Positions 53,400 to 63,799 of a stretch of DNA of 64,000 bases are shown here, piece after piece. Source of the DNA: CAVQND01 sp049518415 (GTDB lineage: Bacteria > Verrucomicrobiota > Verrucomicrobiia > Limisphaerales > UBA8199); assembly GCA_049518415.1 (NCBI GenBank), contig JBEKRX010000040.1:26079-90078 (forward strand). The letters are read 5' to 3'. The notes below the pieces were generated by a model that was not told the DNA's origin, did no database searches, and saw nothing but the letters and a program-made list of their open reading frames with translations. The position numbers and the translations under genes are program-made. Every line of letters begins with the position of its first letter. Within the stretch, counting starts at the first letter, position 1.

Positions 53400-54354
53400 A
53401 GGCAGACAACAGCGCGCCCAGGGCAAAGGGCAAATTGAGCAGGAATACCAACCGGACCGCCAGCGCCAGGGCGGGACTGATTTTAACCAGGTGCTGAGCT
53501 TGCGTGATGACTTCCAGCAGGCCCCTGAGGTTGGCCGGCGCACCCGGGCCGAACACGCCCTGCAGGGCCGGAAGCATGGCCTGCCCCACCTTGACCTGGA
53601 GGAAGAGGTGTGCCAGGAGGGCCGGCAGAAAGGCCACCAGGAACAAGGCGAAAATCTCGAACCAGACGCGCGTTACCACCCGGCGGCTGAGCTCCATCGC
53701 CGACCAGAACTCCAGGCGCTTGTCGGCCACCAGCGGCACGCTGAAGAGCCAGGCCACAAACAAGTAAATCCCCGGCACGATCAGGCAGCAACACGCCAAC
53801 TGGGACAGCAGGCCGCTGATAAAGCCCGCCAGCAGCAGTTGCGCAAAGCCCAGGCCGAAGCCGGCGAAGGCCTCCCCGGCGGTCGCCGGTTGGCCCCGGA
53901 GCCGGTTGAGGAAGACCAGGGAAAGTCCCCCATAAAACACCCCGTGCAGCACCAGGTAAACCACGCCGGTAAGCCAGTGAAACTGGCAAAACGTCTCCAC
54001 CAACCACACCAAAAACGTGGCGCCCAGAAGCAGACCGAAGTTGTCGCGCAGCAGGTCCCAGGAGCGCGCCAGGCAACTGCCCATTTGCACCTCGGGCCGG
54101 CGCGCCAGGATTTCCGCCGACCAGGCCGCCGCGTTCAGCGGCGGCGCCGGGGCGCCGGCCGCAGGCGTGGCGCCGGCCTGCGCGCCCAGGGCCTCGGCGA
54201 ACTCCGGATATGTGGACAACGCCCTCCAGGCGCCGCTGCCTTCGACCTGGACAAGGCTTTGGCCGCTCAGCCGGCCCTCGGCGATCCAGCGGCGCAACTC
54301 GTCCGCATCTACCGGCCCGTATTCCCTTTGGTCTCCACCGATGATTTTATACAT
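53359..54354 (-). CDS. GYF_2-domain membrane protein
   Basis: This ~331-residue protein starts MYKIIGGDQREYGPVDADEL, a GYF_2 domain (~1-55, RRWIAEGRLSGQSLVQVEGS). A Pro/Ala linker (~60-80) and about six membrane helices follow (NFGLLLGATFLVWLVETFC, LLLAGFISGLLSQLACCCLI, WFEIFALFLVAFLPALLAH). GYF_2 domains bind proline-rich peptides; the Pro-rich heads of the nearby DUF4190 proteins are plausible partners (inference). Function unknown. Confidence 0.8.
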   Translation of the reverse strand: MYKIIGGDQREYGPVDADELRRWIAEGRLSGQSLVQVEGSGAWRALSTYPEFAEALGAQAGATPAAGAPAPPLNAAAWSAEILARRPEVQMGSCLARSWDLLRDNFGLLLGATFLVWLVETFCQFHWLTGVVYLVLHGVFYGGLSLVFLNRLRGQPATAGEAFAGFGLGFAQLLLAGFISGLLSQLACCCLIVPGIYLFVAWLFSVPLVADKRLEFWSAMELSRRVVTRVWFEIFALFLVAFLPALLAHLFLQVKVGQAMLPALQGVFGPGAPANLRGLLEVITQAQHLVKISPALALAVRLVFLLNLPFALGALLSAYENLFGPRAAPTA

Positions 54355-54492
54355 GGTCTCTCTGTTTGTGCCCGGTTGACGGTGCTTGTAGGGCATCGCC
54401 GGCTGCGGCGCAAGCTTGAACAAGGGCGCGGCGCAGGCCTTATCGCGGACCGTTGCGAACGGCGAATAGCGAACGGCGAACGGGGTAGCCAC

Positions 54493-54933
54493 TCAGGGCC
54501 GCGGGCCGAGCCAGGCCACTTGGGGCAGAGGCAGGTTGCGCAAAACGCCAAAGGCCAGCGCCACGGCCAGCGCGCACCAGAGCCAAACCGGGCGAATGCC
54601 GGCCGCCACGGGCTGGTTCCTGGACAGGCGAATAACCGAGCGCGCGGCCAACCAGCCCAGCCACGGCAAGGAAAGCACCAGCAAGGCGTTGAAATGAAAC
54701 GCCGCCGCCAGGCGGCCATGCAGCAACTGGTGCCAGGCGCGCAGCGAGCCGCAGCCCGGACAGAGCAGGCCGGTCAACCGGTGAAAGGAGCAGGCCGGGT
54801 AAAACGGGGAGCGGCTCGGGTCCCACCAGAAGAGCACCAGGCCGGCCGACACCGCCAGCACGCTGGCCAGCAGCGAGGACAAGAGCAGGAACCGGGCTCG
54901 CGACGGCGGCCTGCTGTGCCAATGAGCGTTCAA
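54493..54933 (-). CDS. DUF2752 membrane protein
   Basis: This ~146-residue protein carries the family motif YPACSFHRLTGLLCPGCGSL, then RAWHQLLHGRLAAAFHFNAL and two further helices (LLVLSLPWLGWLAARSV, LWCALAVALAFGVLRNLPLP). DUF2752 proteins are short uncharacterised membrane proteins with the C-P-x-C-G motif. No ATG is available; TTG 54933 gives a suitable length. It starts ~20 bases after the stop of the upstream GYF/DUF4190 gene. Confidence 0.8.
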   Translation of the reverse strand: MNAHWHSRPPSRARFLLLSSLLASVLAVSAGLVLFWWDPSRSPFYPACSFHRLTGLLCPGCGSLRAWHQLLHGRLAAAFHFNALLVLSLPWLGWLAARSVIRLSRNQPVAAGIRPVWLWCALAVALAFGVLRNLPLPQVAWLGPRP

Positions 54934-54953
54934 GTCTGGAACGGGAATGGGAA

Positions 54954-55457
54954 TTAATGGGCTTGGATGCGGCGCAGGATGTCCGGAACGGTCCGGGCGA
55001 CGCCCAGGGCAAAGAACAGCACGGCCAGCAAAATACTCAAGCTCGAAAGCACCAGGCCCGCGACGGCCAGGCCGCGGCCCTGCTGCCCGGCGGGGTCCTG
55101 TTTGATTTGTAAAAGGCCGAGGGCGGAAAAGATGAGCCCGAGCACATTGAACGGCAACCCATAGCAGCAGATGCACAAGGTAAGCGCCAGGATGCCCATG
55201 ACCATCCCGGTCAGCGCCAGCGGATTGGTCTTCGGCTCCTCCGCTCCGGGCACGGCGGCCGAAGGCAGCGCCGGCGTGGGCGGCCCGGCCAGCAGTGGGG
55301 AGAATTCCGGCATCTCCGCCAGCGTCTTCCACTCGGCCGCCCCTTCGGCCAGCACCCGGGTCCGGGCATCGGCCCGCCCCTCGGCAATCCACTGGCGCAA
55401 CACCTCTGCCGCAATCGGTCCGTACTCCTTGCCGTCCGCTCCAATGATTTTGTACAT
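54954..55457 (-). CDS. GYF_2 plus DUF4190 membrane protein
   Basis: This 167-residue protein joins a GYF_2 domain (MYKIIGADGKEYGPIAAEVL, RQWIAEGRADARTRVLAEGA) to a DUF4190 tail (LALTGMVMGILALTLCICCY, RGLAVAGLVLSSLSILLAVL). It thus unites in one chain the two domains found separately in its downstream neighbours, supporting a shared role of this membrane cluster (51814-55457). trpD lies 32 bases upstream on the same strand. Confidence 0.85.
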   Translation of the reverse strand: MYKIIGADGKEYGPIAAEVLRQWIAEGRADARTRVLAEGAAEWKTLAEMPEFSPLLAGPPTPALPSAAVPGAEEPKTNPLALTGMVMGILALTLCICCYGLPFNVLGLIFSALGLLQIKQDPAGQQGRGLAVAGLVLSSLSILLAVLFFALGVARTVPDILRRIQAH

Positions 55458-55489
55458 GCCGCGACTCTGCCCGGAAAAGGGCAAGGCCG

Positions 55490-56554
55490 TCAAGCGGGCA
55501 CTTTTTCCGCCGTCAGTTCCTCCAGCTTGTGCCACGCCTGGCCGCTGTCGATAACCTCCGCCGCCAGTTCCCACCCTGCCAGCAGGCTGTCGGTCCGCTG
55601 GGCGATGAACAGGGCGGCCGCGGCGTTGAGCAGCGCCGCGTCCCGCTTGGGGCCGCGTTCCTGGCCTGCCAGGATGCGCCGGATAATGGCGGCGTTGGTC
55701 GCGCGGTCGCCCCCGCGCAGATCGGCCACGGTCGCCGGTTGCAGGGAAAAGAGTTCCGGCCGCAGCAATGAGCAGGCCAGCGCGCGTTCCTGGTAAAACT
55801 CGGCGACGGTCGTCGGGCCCAGCGGGGAAAGCTCATCCAGGTGCCGGGCCGTCCCGGCTTCGCCCGGCACGGCGCCGCAGACGACCATCGCGCGGCGGAG
55901 GCCAAGGGCCTGGAGCACGCGGGCGAACGGCTCGCACAGCTCCGGGCGCGGCACGCCCACCAGCATGGCCGTGGGCCGCGCCGGGTTGAGCAGCGGGCCG
56001 AGGAAGTTGAAGATCGTGCTCTGGCCGCGCTCGGCGCAGAGCTTGCGGGCCGGGATGATCTGCCGGAAAGCCGGGTGGTATTTGGGCGCAAAGAAGAAGG
56101 CGAACCCGTGCTCGCGCAGCGAGCGCGCCGCCGCTTCCGGCCCCAGGTCGTGGGGAATGCCCAGGGCCTCGATGACATCCGCGCTGCCAATCGCCGAGGT
56201 GACGGCGCGGTTGCCGTGCTTGGCCACGCGCACACCGGCTGCCGCCGCGATGAGCGCCGCGGTGGTCGAGATATTGAACGTGCTCAGGCGGTCGCCGCCG
56301 GTGCCGACGACATCGAGGAGTTCACCCGCCCCGGCCGGGCGGTCCAGCACCGGCTGGATGCACCGGGCGCGCAACGCGCGGGCAAAGGCGGCAATTTCCT
56401 CCGTGGTTTCCCCTTTCCGCGCCAGGTGGGCGAGGAAATCGGCCTTCAGCGCCACGCCAATCGCCTGGTCCACGAGCAATTCCACCGCCAGGCCGACCTG
56501 TTCCTCGGTCAGGTGGCGCGAGGCGGCAAGCTGTTCGATGAGTCTGTCCAGCAC
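55490..56554 (-). CDS. trpD: Anthranilate phosphoribosyltransferase
   Basis: This 354-residue enzyme transfers phosphoribose from PRPP to anthranilate in tryptophan synthesis. GTG 56554 gives (M)LDRLIEQLAASRHLT, the family N terminus; an upstream ATG at 56581 adds nine residues. Motifs are LLDVVGTGGDRLSTFNISTT (PRPP site GTGGD), VAKHGNRAVTSAIGSADVIE (KHGNR), FFFAPKYHPAF and TIFNFLGPLLNPA. No other trp genes are adjacent, so the pathway is dispersed. The GYF/DUF4190 cluster follows on the same strand. Confidence 0.95.
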   Translation of the reverse strand: MLDRLIEQLAASRHLTEEQVGLAVELLVDQAIGVALKADFLAHLARKGETTEEIAAFARALRARCIQPVLDRPAGAGELLDVVGTGGDRLSTFNISTTAALIAAAAGVRVAKHGNRAVTSAIGSADVIEALGIPHDLGPEAAARSLREHGFAFFFAPKYHPAFRQIIPARKLCAERGQSTIFNFLGPLLNPARPTAMLVGVPRPELCEPFARVLQALGLRRAMVVCGAVPGEAGTARHLDELSPLGPTTVAEFYQERALACSLLRPELFSLQPATVADLRGGDRATNAAIIRRILAGQERGPKRDAALLNAAAALFIAQRTDSLLAGWELAAEVIDSGQAWHKLEELTAEKVPA

Positions 56555-56601
56555 GCGGCCAGCATAGCGTCCAAACTCCAAAGTCCAAAGTCCAAATCTT
56601 T

Positions 56602-56929
56602 AGCGAGCCTGCGCCTCAGGCCACCTCTGGAATCCCGATTCGGAATCGGGATTCGGAATCGGGATTACCCCGAAAATAGCCGCGTAACCCGCTGCAAGTG
56701 AACAAAAGCGTCATCTTCATGCGAAGTGGTATCCCTGTAAGGGATGCAGGGTTCATTGAGAATCGAGTATTGAGTATTGGTCATTGGTCATTGAGTCCGC
56801 CATCCGAAAGTCCATTCGGCGTGATCCGCGGGTATTCTTCAATAACAAATGATCGCTTTTCGATCCTCAATTTTCAATTCACCTAAAAGAAGCGCTGGCT
56901 GAGCGCATTTCTGCAATCGCAGCGAAACC
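56602..56929. repeat. Dispersed intergenic repeat, copy 2
   Basis: It begins AGCGAGCCTGCGCCTCAG and has the same nested palindrome as 40783-41036. It continues TTGAGTATTGGTCATTGGTC, ATTGAGTCCGC and TCCTCAATTTTCAATTCACC, AAAAGAAGCG, then CTGCAATCGCAGCGAAACC. A ~70-bp segment with AAGCGTCATCTTCATGCGAA is unique to this copy. It fills the gap between trpD and the macA gene. Confidence 0.7.
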
Positions 56930-57001
56930 GGAATAGCGTTGAAGGCCCAGTAACCTTTGGAGTAGAATCGGGGTCTTAACGAAATGACGGGATGAATTGG
57001 C

Positions 57002-58378
57002 ATGGTGATAATTATGGCTACTGACAGCAAGTTCCCCTGGATGAAGTGGATGGCGGGCCTGGTCCTGGCGGGCGTCGCGCTCGGCGGCGGCGTCTGGTAC
57101 TGGCGAAGCCGAAGCGAGGCGCCGGTGGAGTACCAGACCGCGCCCGTGGCGCGGGGCGATCTGACGCAGGTGGTGACGGCGACCGGCCAATTGGACCCAG
57201 TAGTGAACGTGACGGTGGGCAGCCAGATCTCCGGGATTATTCAGAAGCTGTTCGTGGATTATAATTCGAATGTGAAGTCCAACCAGGTGATCGCGGAGAT
57301 TGATCCGGCCACCTACAAGGTCAACGTGCTCCGGGTCGAGGCCGACGTGGCCAACGCCAAAGCCAACCTCAGTCTGGCCAAAGTGCAGGCCGACCGTTCG
57401 GATGCACTGTTCACCAATAAGCTGATTTCGGCCTCCGATCACGACACCGCCCGGGCGCAGTTGGAGCAGGCCAAAGCCCTGGTCCAGTCCGCCGAGGCCT
57501 CGCTGGCCAACGCCAATGTGGACCTCTCCCGTTGCACCATCTACGCCCCGGTGGACGGCGTGGTCGTCTCGCGCAACGTCGATGTCGGCCAGACCGTCGC
57601 CGCCAGTTTCAACACGCCCACCCTCTTCCTCATCGCCGGCGATTTGACGAAGATGCAGATTGATGCCCTGGTGTCCGAAGCGGACATTGGCGGCGTGTCG
57701 GTCGGCCAGCGGGTCAACTTCATGGTCGACGCTTACCCCTACCGCACTTTCTCCGGCAAGGTCAGCCAAATCCGCTACGGCGCCATCACCAACCAGAACG
57801 TGATCAACTACGATTGTGTCGTCGAGGTGAGCAATCCGGATGGAAAATTGCTGCCGGGCATGACGGCCAATGTCTCCATTGTCATCGCCGAACGGGCAGA
57901 GGCCTTGAAGATTCCCAATGCGGCCTTGCGTTTCCGCCCGCCCGAAGTCGCCGGCAAGACCAACGCCGCGCCCCAAATGCTGGCCCAGGGACCCCGCGCC
58001 GACCCTGAAGGCGGCGGGCGCGGGGGCGGGCCTCCTCCCGGTGGCAGGGGCGGCTTCGGACCCGGCGGCGGTCGGCGCGGCGAGCGCGGCCAGGGGGCTG
58101 AGGCGGGCGGCTTCGGTGGCCGGCCCCGCCCGGAACGGCAGCTCACGCGCACGGTCTATGTGCTGCCAGGCAAGACCGACACCAAAGACCAGGACCCTCC
58201 CAAACTTAAGGCGGTTCAGATCAAGGTCGGCATCAGCGACGGCATCATGACCGAAGTCACCGAGGGGCTGGCCGAAGGCATGCAAGTCGTCACGGGCGCC
58301 CTGACGGCGGGGCCGGGCGCGGCCCCACCGGGCGCGCCCCCGCCCAATCCCTTTGGCGGCGGGTTCCGGCGGTTCTAA
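57002..58378 (+). CDS. macA: MacA-type periplasmic adaptor (membrane fusion protein)
   Basis: This 458-residue adaptor has an N-terminal membrane anchor (MKWMAGLVLAGVALGGGVWY). The beta-barrel and lipoyl halves (VVTATGQLDPVVNVTVGSQI, CTIYAPVDGVVVSRNVDVGQ) enclose an alpha-hairpin (ANAKANLSLAKVQADRSDAL). The MacA-type region VNVTVGSQISGIIQKLFVDY is clear. A ~65-residue Gly/Arg/Pro-rich block (~335-400) interrupts the C-terminal domain. It likely links the ABC exporter encoded by the next two genes to an outer-membrane channel; no TolC gene is present. ATG 57014 is an alternative start. Confidence 0.9.
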   Translation: MVIIMATDSKFPWMKWMAGLVLAGVALGGGVWYWRSRSEAPVEYQTAPVARGDLTQVVTATGQLDPVVNVTVGSQISGIIQKLFVDYNSNVKSNQVIAEIDPATYKVNVLRVEADVANAKANLSLAKVQADRSDALFTNKLISASDHDTARAQLEQAKALVQSAEASLANANVDLSRCTIYAPVDGVVVSRNVDVGQTVAASFNTPTLFLIAGDLTKMQIDALVSEADIGGVSVGQRVNFMVDAYPYRTFSGKVSQIRYGAITNQNVINYDCVVEVSNPDGKLLPGMTANVSIVIAERAEALKIPNAALRFRPPEVAGKTNAAPQMLAQGPRADPEGGGRGGGPPPGGRGGFGPGGGRRGERGQGAEAGGFGGRPRPERQLTRTVYVLPGKTDTKDQDPPKLKAVQIKVGISDGIMTEVTEGLAEGMQVVTGALTAGPGAAPPGAPPPNPFGGGFRRF

Positions 58379-58383
58379 AGCCC

Positions 58384-59141
58384 ATGAACTCCGTTATCGC
58401 GCTCGAGGACATCCACAAGGTCTATCACACGGGCGGCGTGGACGTGCACGCCGTGCGCGGGGTTTCTTCCGCCATCCAGACCGGCGAATTCGTGGCTGTC
58501 ATGGGCGCCAGCGGGTCGGGCAAATCCACCCTCATGAACCTCATCGGCTGCCTGGACCGGGCGACGCGCGGACGCTACCTGCTCGACGGGACGGACGTTT
58601 CGCAACTGAATCGGGACGAACTGGCCGACATCCGCAACCGCAAAATCGGCTTCGTCTTTCAAGGCTTCAATCTCCTGGCCCGCACTTCGGCGCTCGAAAA
58701 CGTCGAGCTGCCCATGCTCTATCTGCACCGCCACCTCCGGGGCCGCGAGCAGCGCGCCCACGCCCTCCGCGCCCTCGAAACCGTCGGCCTGGCCGACCGC
58801 GCCGACCACCACCCAAACCAGCTCTCCGGCGGCCAGCAACAGCGGGTGGCCATCGCCCGGGCGCTGGTCAACCAGCCGGCCCTGCTTCTGGCGGACGAGC
58901 CCACCGGCAACCTCGATAGCCAGACCAGCATTGAAATCATGGGCGTCTTTCAAAAGCTCAATGGCCAGGGGATCACCCTGATCATGGTGACCCACGAACT
59001 GGACATTGCCCGCTACACCCGGCGCAACCTGATCATGCGCGACGGCCTGATCGTGAGCGACGTGCCCGTGACCAGCCGGCTGGACGCCGAAACCGAGCTG
59101 CGCCGCTTGCACGACGCCCATCAAGCAGTACAATTGACCGT

Positions 59142-59145
<4 letters not shown>
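58384..59145 (+). CDS. MacB/LolD-type ABC exporter ATPase
   Basis: This 253-residue ATPase has Walker A MGASGSGKSTLMNLIGCLD, Q-loop FVFQGFNLLARTSALENVEL, signature NQLSGGQQQRVAIARALVN, Walker B LLLADEPTGNLDSQTSIEI and the H-loop in IMVTHELDIA. It begins six bases after the adaptor gene and overlaps the permease gene by four bases. It powers an FtsX-type mechanotransmission exporter for peptides, siderophores, lipoproteins or drugs; the substrate is unknown. In E. coli MacB the ATPase and membrane part are one chain, whereas here they are separate. Confidence 0.94.
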
Positions 59146-60362
<1,217 letters not shown>

Positions 60363-60491
60363 GGTCCTGCCCCACTGCCGCCGCCGAAGTTCCACAAACG
60401 TTCCGATCCCGGTTCCAAATTCCTCCGGCGTGAACGCGAACCGGCCGCCTTCGTCTTGCGCCCCCTTTGCGGAACCGGCATCCTGGCCTCG

Positions 60492-61514
60492 GTGAGCGGA
60501 CTGAAACAAAGGGCCGAAATCCTGGCGACGGACACGCCGCCACTGTTTCAAGCGGCCGTGCAGCGGGCGGCGGCACTGCTGCGCGCCGGCCAGGTGGTGG
60601 CCCTGCCCACCGAGACGGTTTATGGCCTGGCCGCCAACGCGCTCGATGCCCGGGCCGTCGAGCGCATTTACCAAATCAAAGGCCGCCCGGCGCGCAACCC
60701 CATCATCGTCCACGTCGCCAGCATTGCCATGGCGCAGCAGTGCGTGGCCGACTGGCCGGCGGTTGCGAGCAAACTGGCCCGGGCCTTCTGGCCGGGGCCG
60801 CTCACCCTGGTATTGCCGCGCGCCCGGCTGCTCCCCCCGGTGGTCACCGCCGGCGGGCCGACCGCCGGCGTGCGCTGGCCCAGCCACCCCTTCATTCAGG
60901 CCGTGATTCGCGAGTGCGGTTTCCCGCTGGCGGCGCCCAGCGCCAACCCGTCGAATCGCCTTCCGCCCACCCGCGCCGAGCACGTCCGCAAAAACCTGGG
61001 CGACCAAATCTCGCTCATCGTCGATGGCGGCCCATCCCAGGTCGGCATCGAGTCCGCCGTGCTGGACCTCTCGACCTGCCCGCCCCGGCTGTTGCGGCCG
61101 GGCATGGTTCACGAAGAGGCGCTGCTGGCAGTCACCGGCAGACTGGCCCTGGGCGCCGGCGAGGGCGGGGAGGTCTTGCAGAGCCCCGGCCAGTTGCGCC
61201 AGCATTACGCGCCCCGGGCCAAGCTGGTGGTTTGGCAGTGGCAGGATGAGCAGGAACTCAAAGCGCGGATTGCCAACTGCCAATTGCCAATTGCCAGTTG
61301 CCACATTCTCGCGCACCACGGGATTCCCTCGGCCCAGGGCTTTGGCGGCGTAAGCGTGCTGCCGCATGCCCCGCCGGCCTTTGCGCGGGTCATTTACGCC
61401 GAGTTGCACCGCTGCGACGAGGCGGGGGCCGAATTGATCGTGGTGGAAGCGCTGCCGCCAACCGGTGAATGGCGCGCCCTGGCGGATCGCCTCAAGCGAG
61501 CCGCCGCCGCGTAG
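60492..61514 (+). CDS. tsaC: L-threonylcarbamoyladenylate synthase (Sua5-type)
   Basis: This ~340-residue enzyme makes threonylcarbamoyl-AMP for the t6A37 modification of tRNAs. The YrdC domain (~1-205) has VVALPTETVYGLAANALDAR, IYQIKGRPARNPIIVHVAS, FWPGPLTLVLPRA, FPLAAPSANPSNRLPPTRAE and VDGGPSQVGIESAVLDLS. The C-terminal Sua5 domain starts after the linker with SPGQLRQHYAPRAKLVVW. A stretch LKARIANCQLPIASCHILAH encoded by AATTGCCAATTGCCA-type repeats looks inserted. GTG 60492 is the likely start; an earlier TTG at 60456 is possible. It stands alone after the exporter operon. Confidence 0.9.
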   Translation: MSGLKQRAEILATDTPPLFQAAVQRAAALLRAGQVVALPTETVYGLAANALDARAVERIYQIKGRPARNPIIVHVASIAMAQQCVADWPAVASKLARAFWPGPLTLVLPRARLLPPVVTAGGPTAGVRWPSHPFIQAVIRECGFPLAAPSANPSNRLPPTRAEHVRKNLGDQISLIVDGGPSQVGIESAVLDLSTCPPRLLRPGMVHEEALLAVTGRLALGAGEGGEVLQSPGQLRQHYAPRAKLVVWQWQDEQELKARIANCQLPIASCHILAHHGIPSAQGFGGVSVLPHAPPAFARVIYAELHRCDEAGAELIVVEALPPTGEWRALADRLKRAAAA

Positions 61515-61604
61515 CATTGGTTGGCCCCCGGCAGTAGCGCCAGCCTTCAGCTTGCCTCAGCCCCGGCCAGCCTCCGGCTGGCCGAACCCCAAAGGCCGGG
61601 CGGG

Positions 61605-63683
61605 TCATTTTTCCAGGCCCATTTGCTTGAGCAAGGCGATGAACCTCGGCTCCGAGCGGAGATTCTGCCAGGGTGGATCGCTTTTCACGTAAGGCAAGAA
61701 GATGTTCCGCTCCTTAAAGGCCTGTTCCAGCCAATGAAAAGTCTGCTCGCGCTCCCCCAGACCGTGATAAACGAGAGCAACATCAACTTGCGCTTCATAT
61801 CCTTGCTGCAAAAAGCGCAGCAACTCGTCGAGCACCTGGCGTGCCTCCCCTGTCCTGCCGGAAACCGCATAGGCATACCCGAGCCCTCCCAAGCCAAAGG
61901 GACGGCCACCGCCCAATGTCCTGCTGATTTGGAACTCACCGATGGCTTCGGTAAACATGCCCTTCATCACATAGGCAAAGCCAAGCCACTCGTGGGCGCT
62001 AAGGAAGTTCGGATTTAGTTCAAGTACCTTATGGCATTCCGCAATGGCTTCGTCGTAGCGACGGTTGTAATAGGGTACCAGTCCCACATTTACGTTTATG
62101 ATCGGCGAGAGTGGATCAAGCTCTTGCGCCCGCAGAATCTCGCGCCTCGCTTCCTCAAACCGACCCGTCGTGTGCAGGAGGATTGAATACCAGTGATGGG
62201 CGGTAGCATAATTCGGACTGAGTTCAATAGCTCGCCTGAACTCGGCTTCGGCTGCCGTCCAGTCCCACTCACATTCCTTGGCAAGTGCCAAGGCGGCGTG
62301 GGCTTCACCCAGCGTGTTGTCCAGTTCCAGCGCCTTGAGCGCGGCCGCACGCGCCTTGGGTACGGCCTCCTTGGCGGGAGCAGCCGTGCAATCGGGAAGC
62401 ACCACGTAACAGTCGGCCAACCCCGCATAGGCCAGCGCGTAATCGGGGTCCTGGGCCAGCGCTTGCTCAAGGTAGTTCAGCCCTTTCTTCAGGCCGTCGC
62501 CGCTGCGCTGGTTCCAGAAAAAACGGCCCAGCAAGTACAAGCGGTGGGCTTCGGGATTCACGGTGGGTCTCTTTTCAAGTTGCTGCGTTTCACCGGGCAG
62601 CAATTGGACTCGCAGCGCGGCCACCACCTGCTGCGCGATCTCGCTTTGCAGGGCCAGGAGGTCGCTCATGTCCCGGTCGTAGTTGGTGGCCCAGAGATGA
62701 AAGCCGTCGGCGATGTTGATGAGCTGCGCGTTGATCCGCAGTTTGTTGCCCGCTTTGCGCACACTCCCTTCCAGAACCGTGGCCACATGGAGTTGTTGGC
62801 CAATCTTCTGGATATCCTCAGTCTTGCCCTTAAAGAAAAAGCAGGAAGTCCGCGCCGGCACGCGCAGCCCTTTCACCTGGGTCAACGCCGTGCACAGGTC
62901 TTCGGTAATCCCGTCGCTCAGATACTCGTTCTCCTTGTCCGAGCTCAGGTTCACAAACGGCAGCACCGCCACGGACTTGGACGCCCCGGCTCGGGTAACC
63001 GCAGGCGGCCGACCGCTGAAGTAATGGAACCACACCCCCAGGCCGCACAGGGCGAGCACGACCAACGCCGCCGTTAGGAGCCGGGCCTTCGTTAGCCGCC
63101 ACGGCGAGCGCCTCGGCATCACCGGCGCCACCGGCGCCGGGGCTGTCTTCTCCCACGGCAGCACGATGCGGCAGACTTCAATGGGCGCGGCTACGTTCTT
63201 GAGCGCCTGCGGCCCCAACGTCACGAAACCGGCTTCCACGTTATGCTGGATTTGCCGGGCCACATCCACCGAGACGCAGATGCCGCCCGGTTCCGCCAGC
63301 GGTTGCAGCCGCGCCGCAATGTTCACCCCATCGCCCAGCACGTCCCCTTCCCGGTGGACCACATCGCCCACGTGCACGCCAATCCGCAGCTCCACCCGCC
63401 GCTCGGGCGTGACCGAAAGGTTGCGCGCGGCCAGCGCGCGCTGAATCTCGATGGCGCAACGCACGGCCTCCACCGCGCTCTCAAACTCCAGCAAGGAGCC
63501 GTCGCCGGTGGTCTTGATCTCGCGACCGTTAAAGCGAGGGAACAACTCCCGCAGCACGCGCCGGTGTTCTTCGAGCAGTTCGAGCGCCAGCGCCTCGTTG
63601 CGCTGGGTCAGCGCCGTGTAGCCCACCATGTCCGTGAACATAATGGCCGCCAACTTGCGCTTTTCCGTGCCGTCGGGTGCCAT
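61605..63683 (-). CDS. Class III nucleotidyl cyclase with TolB-like N domain and TPRs
   Basis: This ~692-residue protein has a cytoplasmic class III cyclase domain (~10-180). It includes AAIMFTDMVGYTALTQRNEA (metal Asp), EIKTTGDGSLLEFESAV (Lys and second metal Asp) and GDGVNIAARLQPLAEPGGIC (Asn and Arg), so it should be active on ATP. One membrane segment follows (LLTAALVVLALCGLGVWFHY), then a FlgO/TolB-type domain (SVAVLPFVNLSSDKENEYLS, DGITEDLCTALTQVKGLRV) and about eight TPR units (~385-690). This common soil-bacterial layout probably senses an extracytoplasmic signal. ATG 63683 gives MAPDGTEKRKLAAIMFTD. Confidence 0.9.
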   Translation of the reverse strand: MAPDGTEKRKLAAIMFTDMVGYTALTQRNEALALELLEEHRRVLRELFPRFNGREIKTTGDGSLLEFESAVEAVRCAIEIQRALAARNLSVTPERRVELRIGVHVGDVVHREGDVLGDGVNIAARLQPLAEPGGICVSVDVARQIQHNVEAGFVTLGPQALKNVAAPIEVCRIVLPWEKTAPAPVAPVMPRRSPWRLTKARLLTAALVVLALCGLGVWFHYFSGRPPAVTRAGASKSVAVLPFVNLSSDKENEYLSDGITEDLCTALTQVKGLRVPARTSCFFFKGKTEDIQKIGQQLHVATVLEGSVRKAGNKLRINAQLINIADGFHLWATNYDRDMSDLLALQSEIAQQVVAALRVQLLPGETQQLEKRPTVNPEAHRLYLLGRFFWNQRSGDGLKKGLNYLEQALAQDPDYALAYAGLADCYVVLPDCTAAPAKEAVPKARAAALKALELDNTLGEAHAALALAKECEWDWTAAEAEFRRAIELSPNYATAHHWYSILLHTTGRFEEARREILRAQELDPLSPIINVNVGLVPYYNRRYDEAIAECHKVLELNPNFLSAHEWLGFAYVMKGMFTEAIGEFQISRTLGGGRPFGLGGLGYAYAVSGRTGEARQVLDELLRFLQQGYEAQVDVALVYHGLGEREQTFHWLEQAFKERNIFLPYVKSDPPWQNLRSEPRFIALLKQMGLEK

Positions 63684-63799
63684 GAGGCCCAGCCTAGCGA
63701 CCAAGCCAGCGCCGGGCAAGAAACATTAAAGGGCCTCCGCCCTGGCGGGCGCATCTGGACACCGCCGCCAATTCCGCTCTGCCCGCGCCCGGGTGTTCC

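Noticed and set aside
53326..54957. Open plus-strand frame of 543 codons across the GYF/DUF2752 genes
   Set aside because: It is Gln/Arg/Glu-rich antisense text without domains. The minus-strand genes have clear membrane segments and family motifs.
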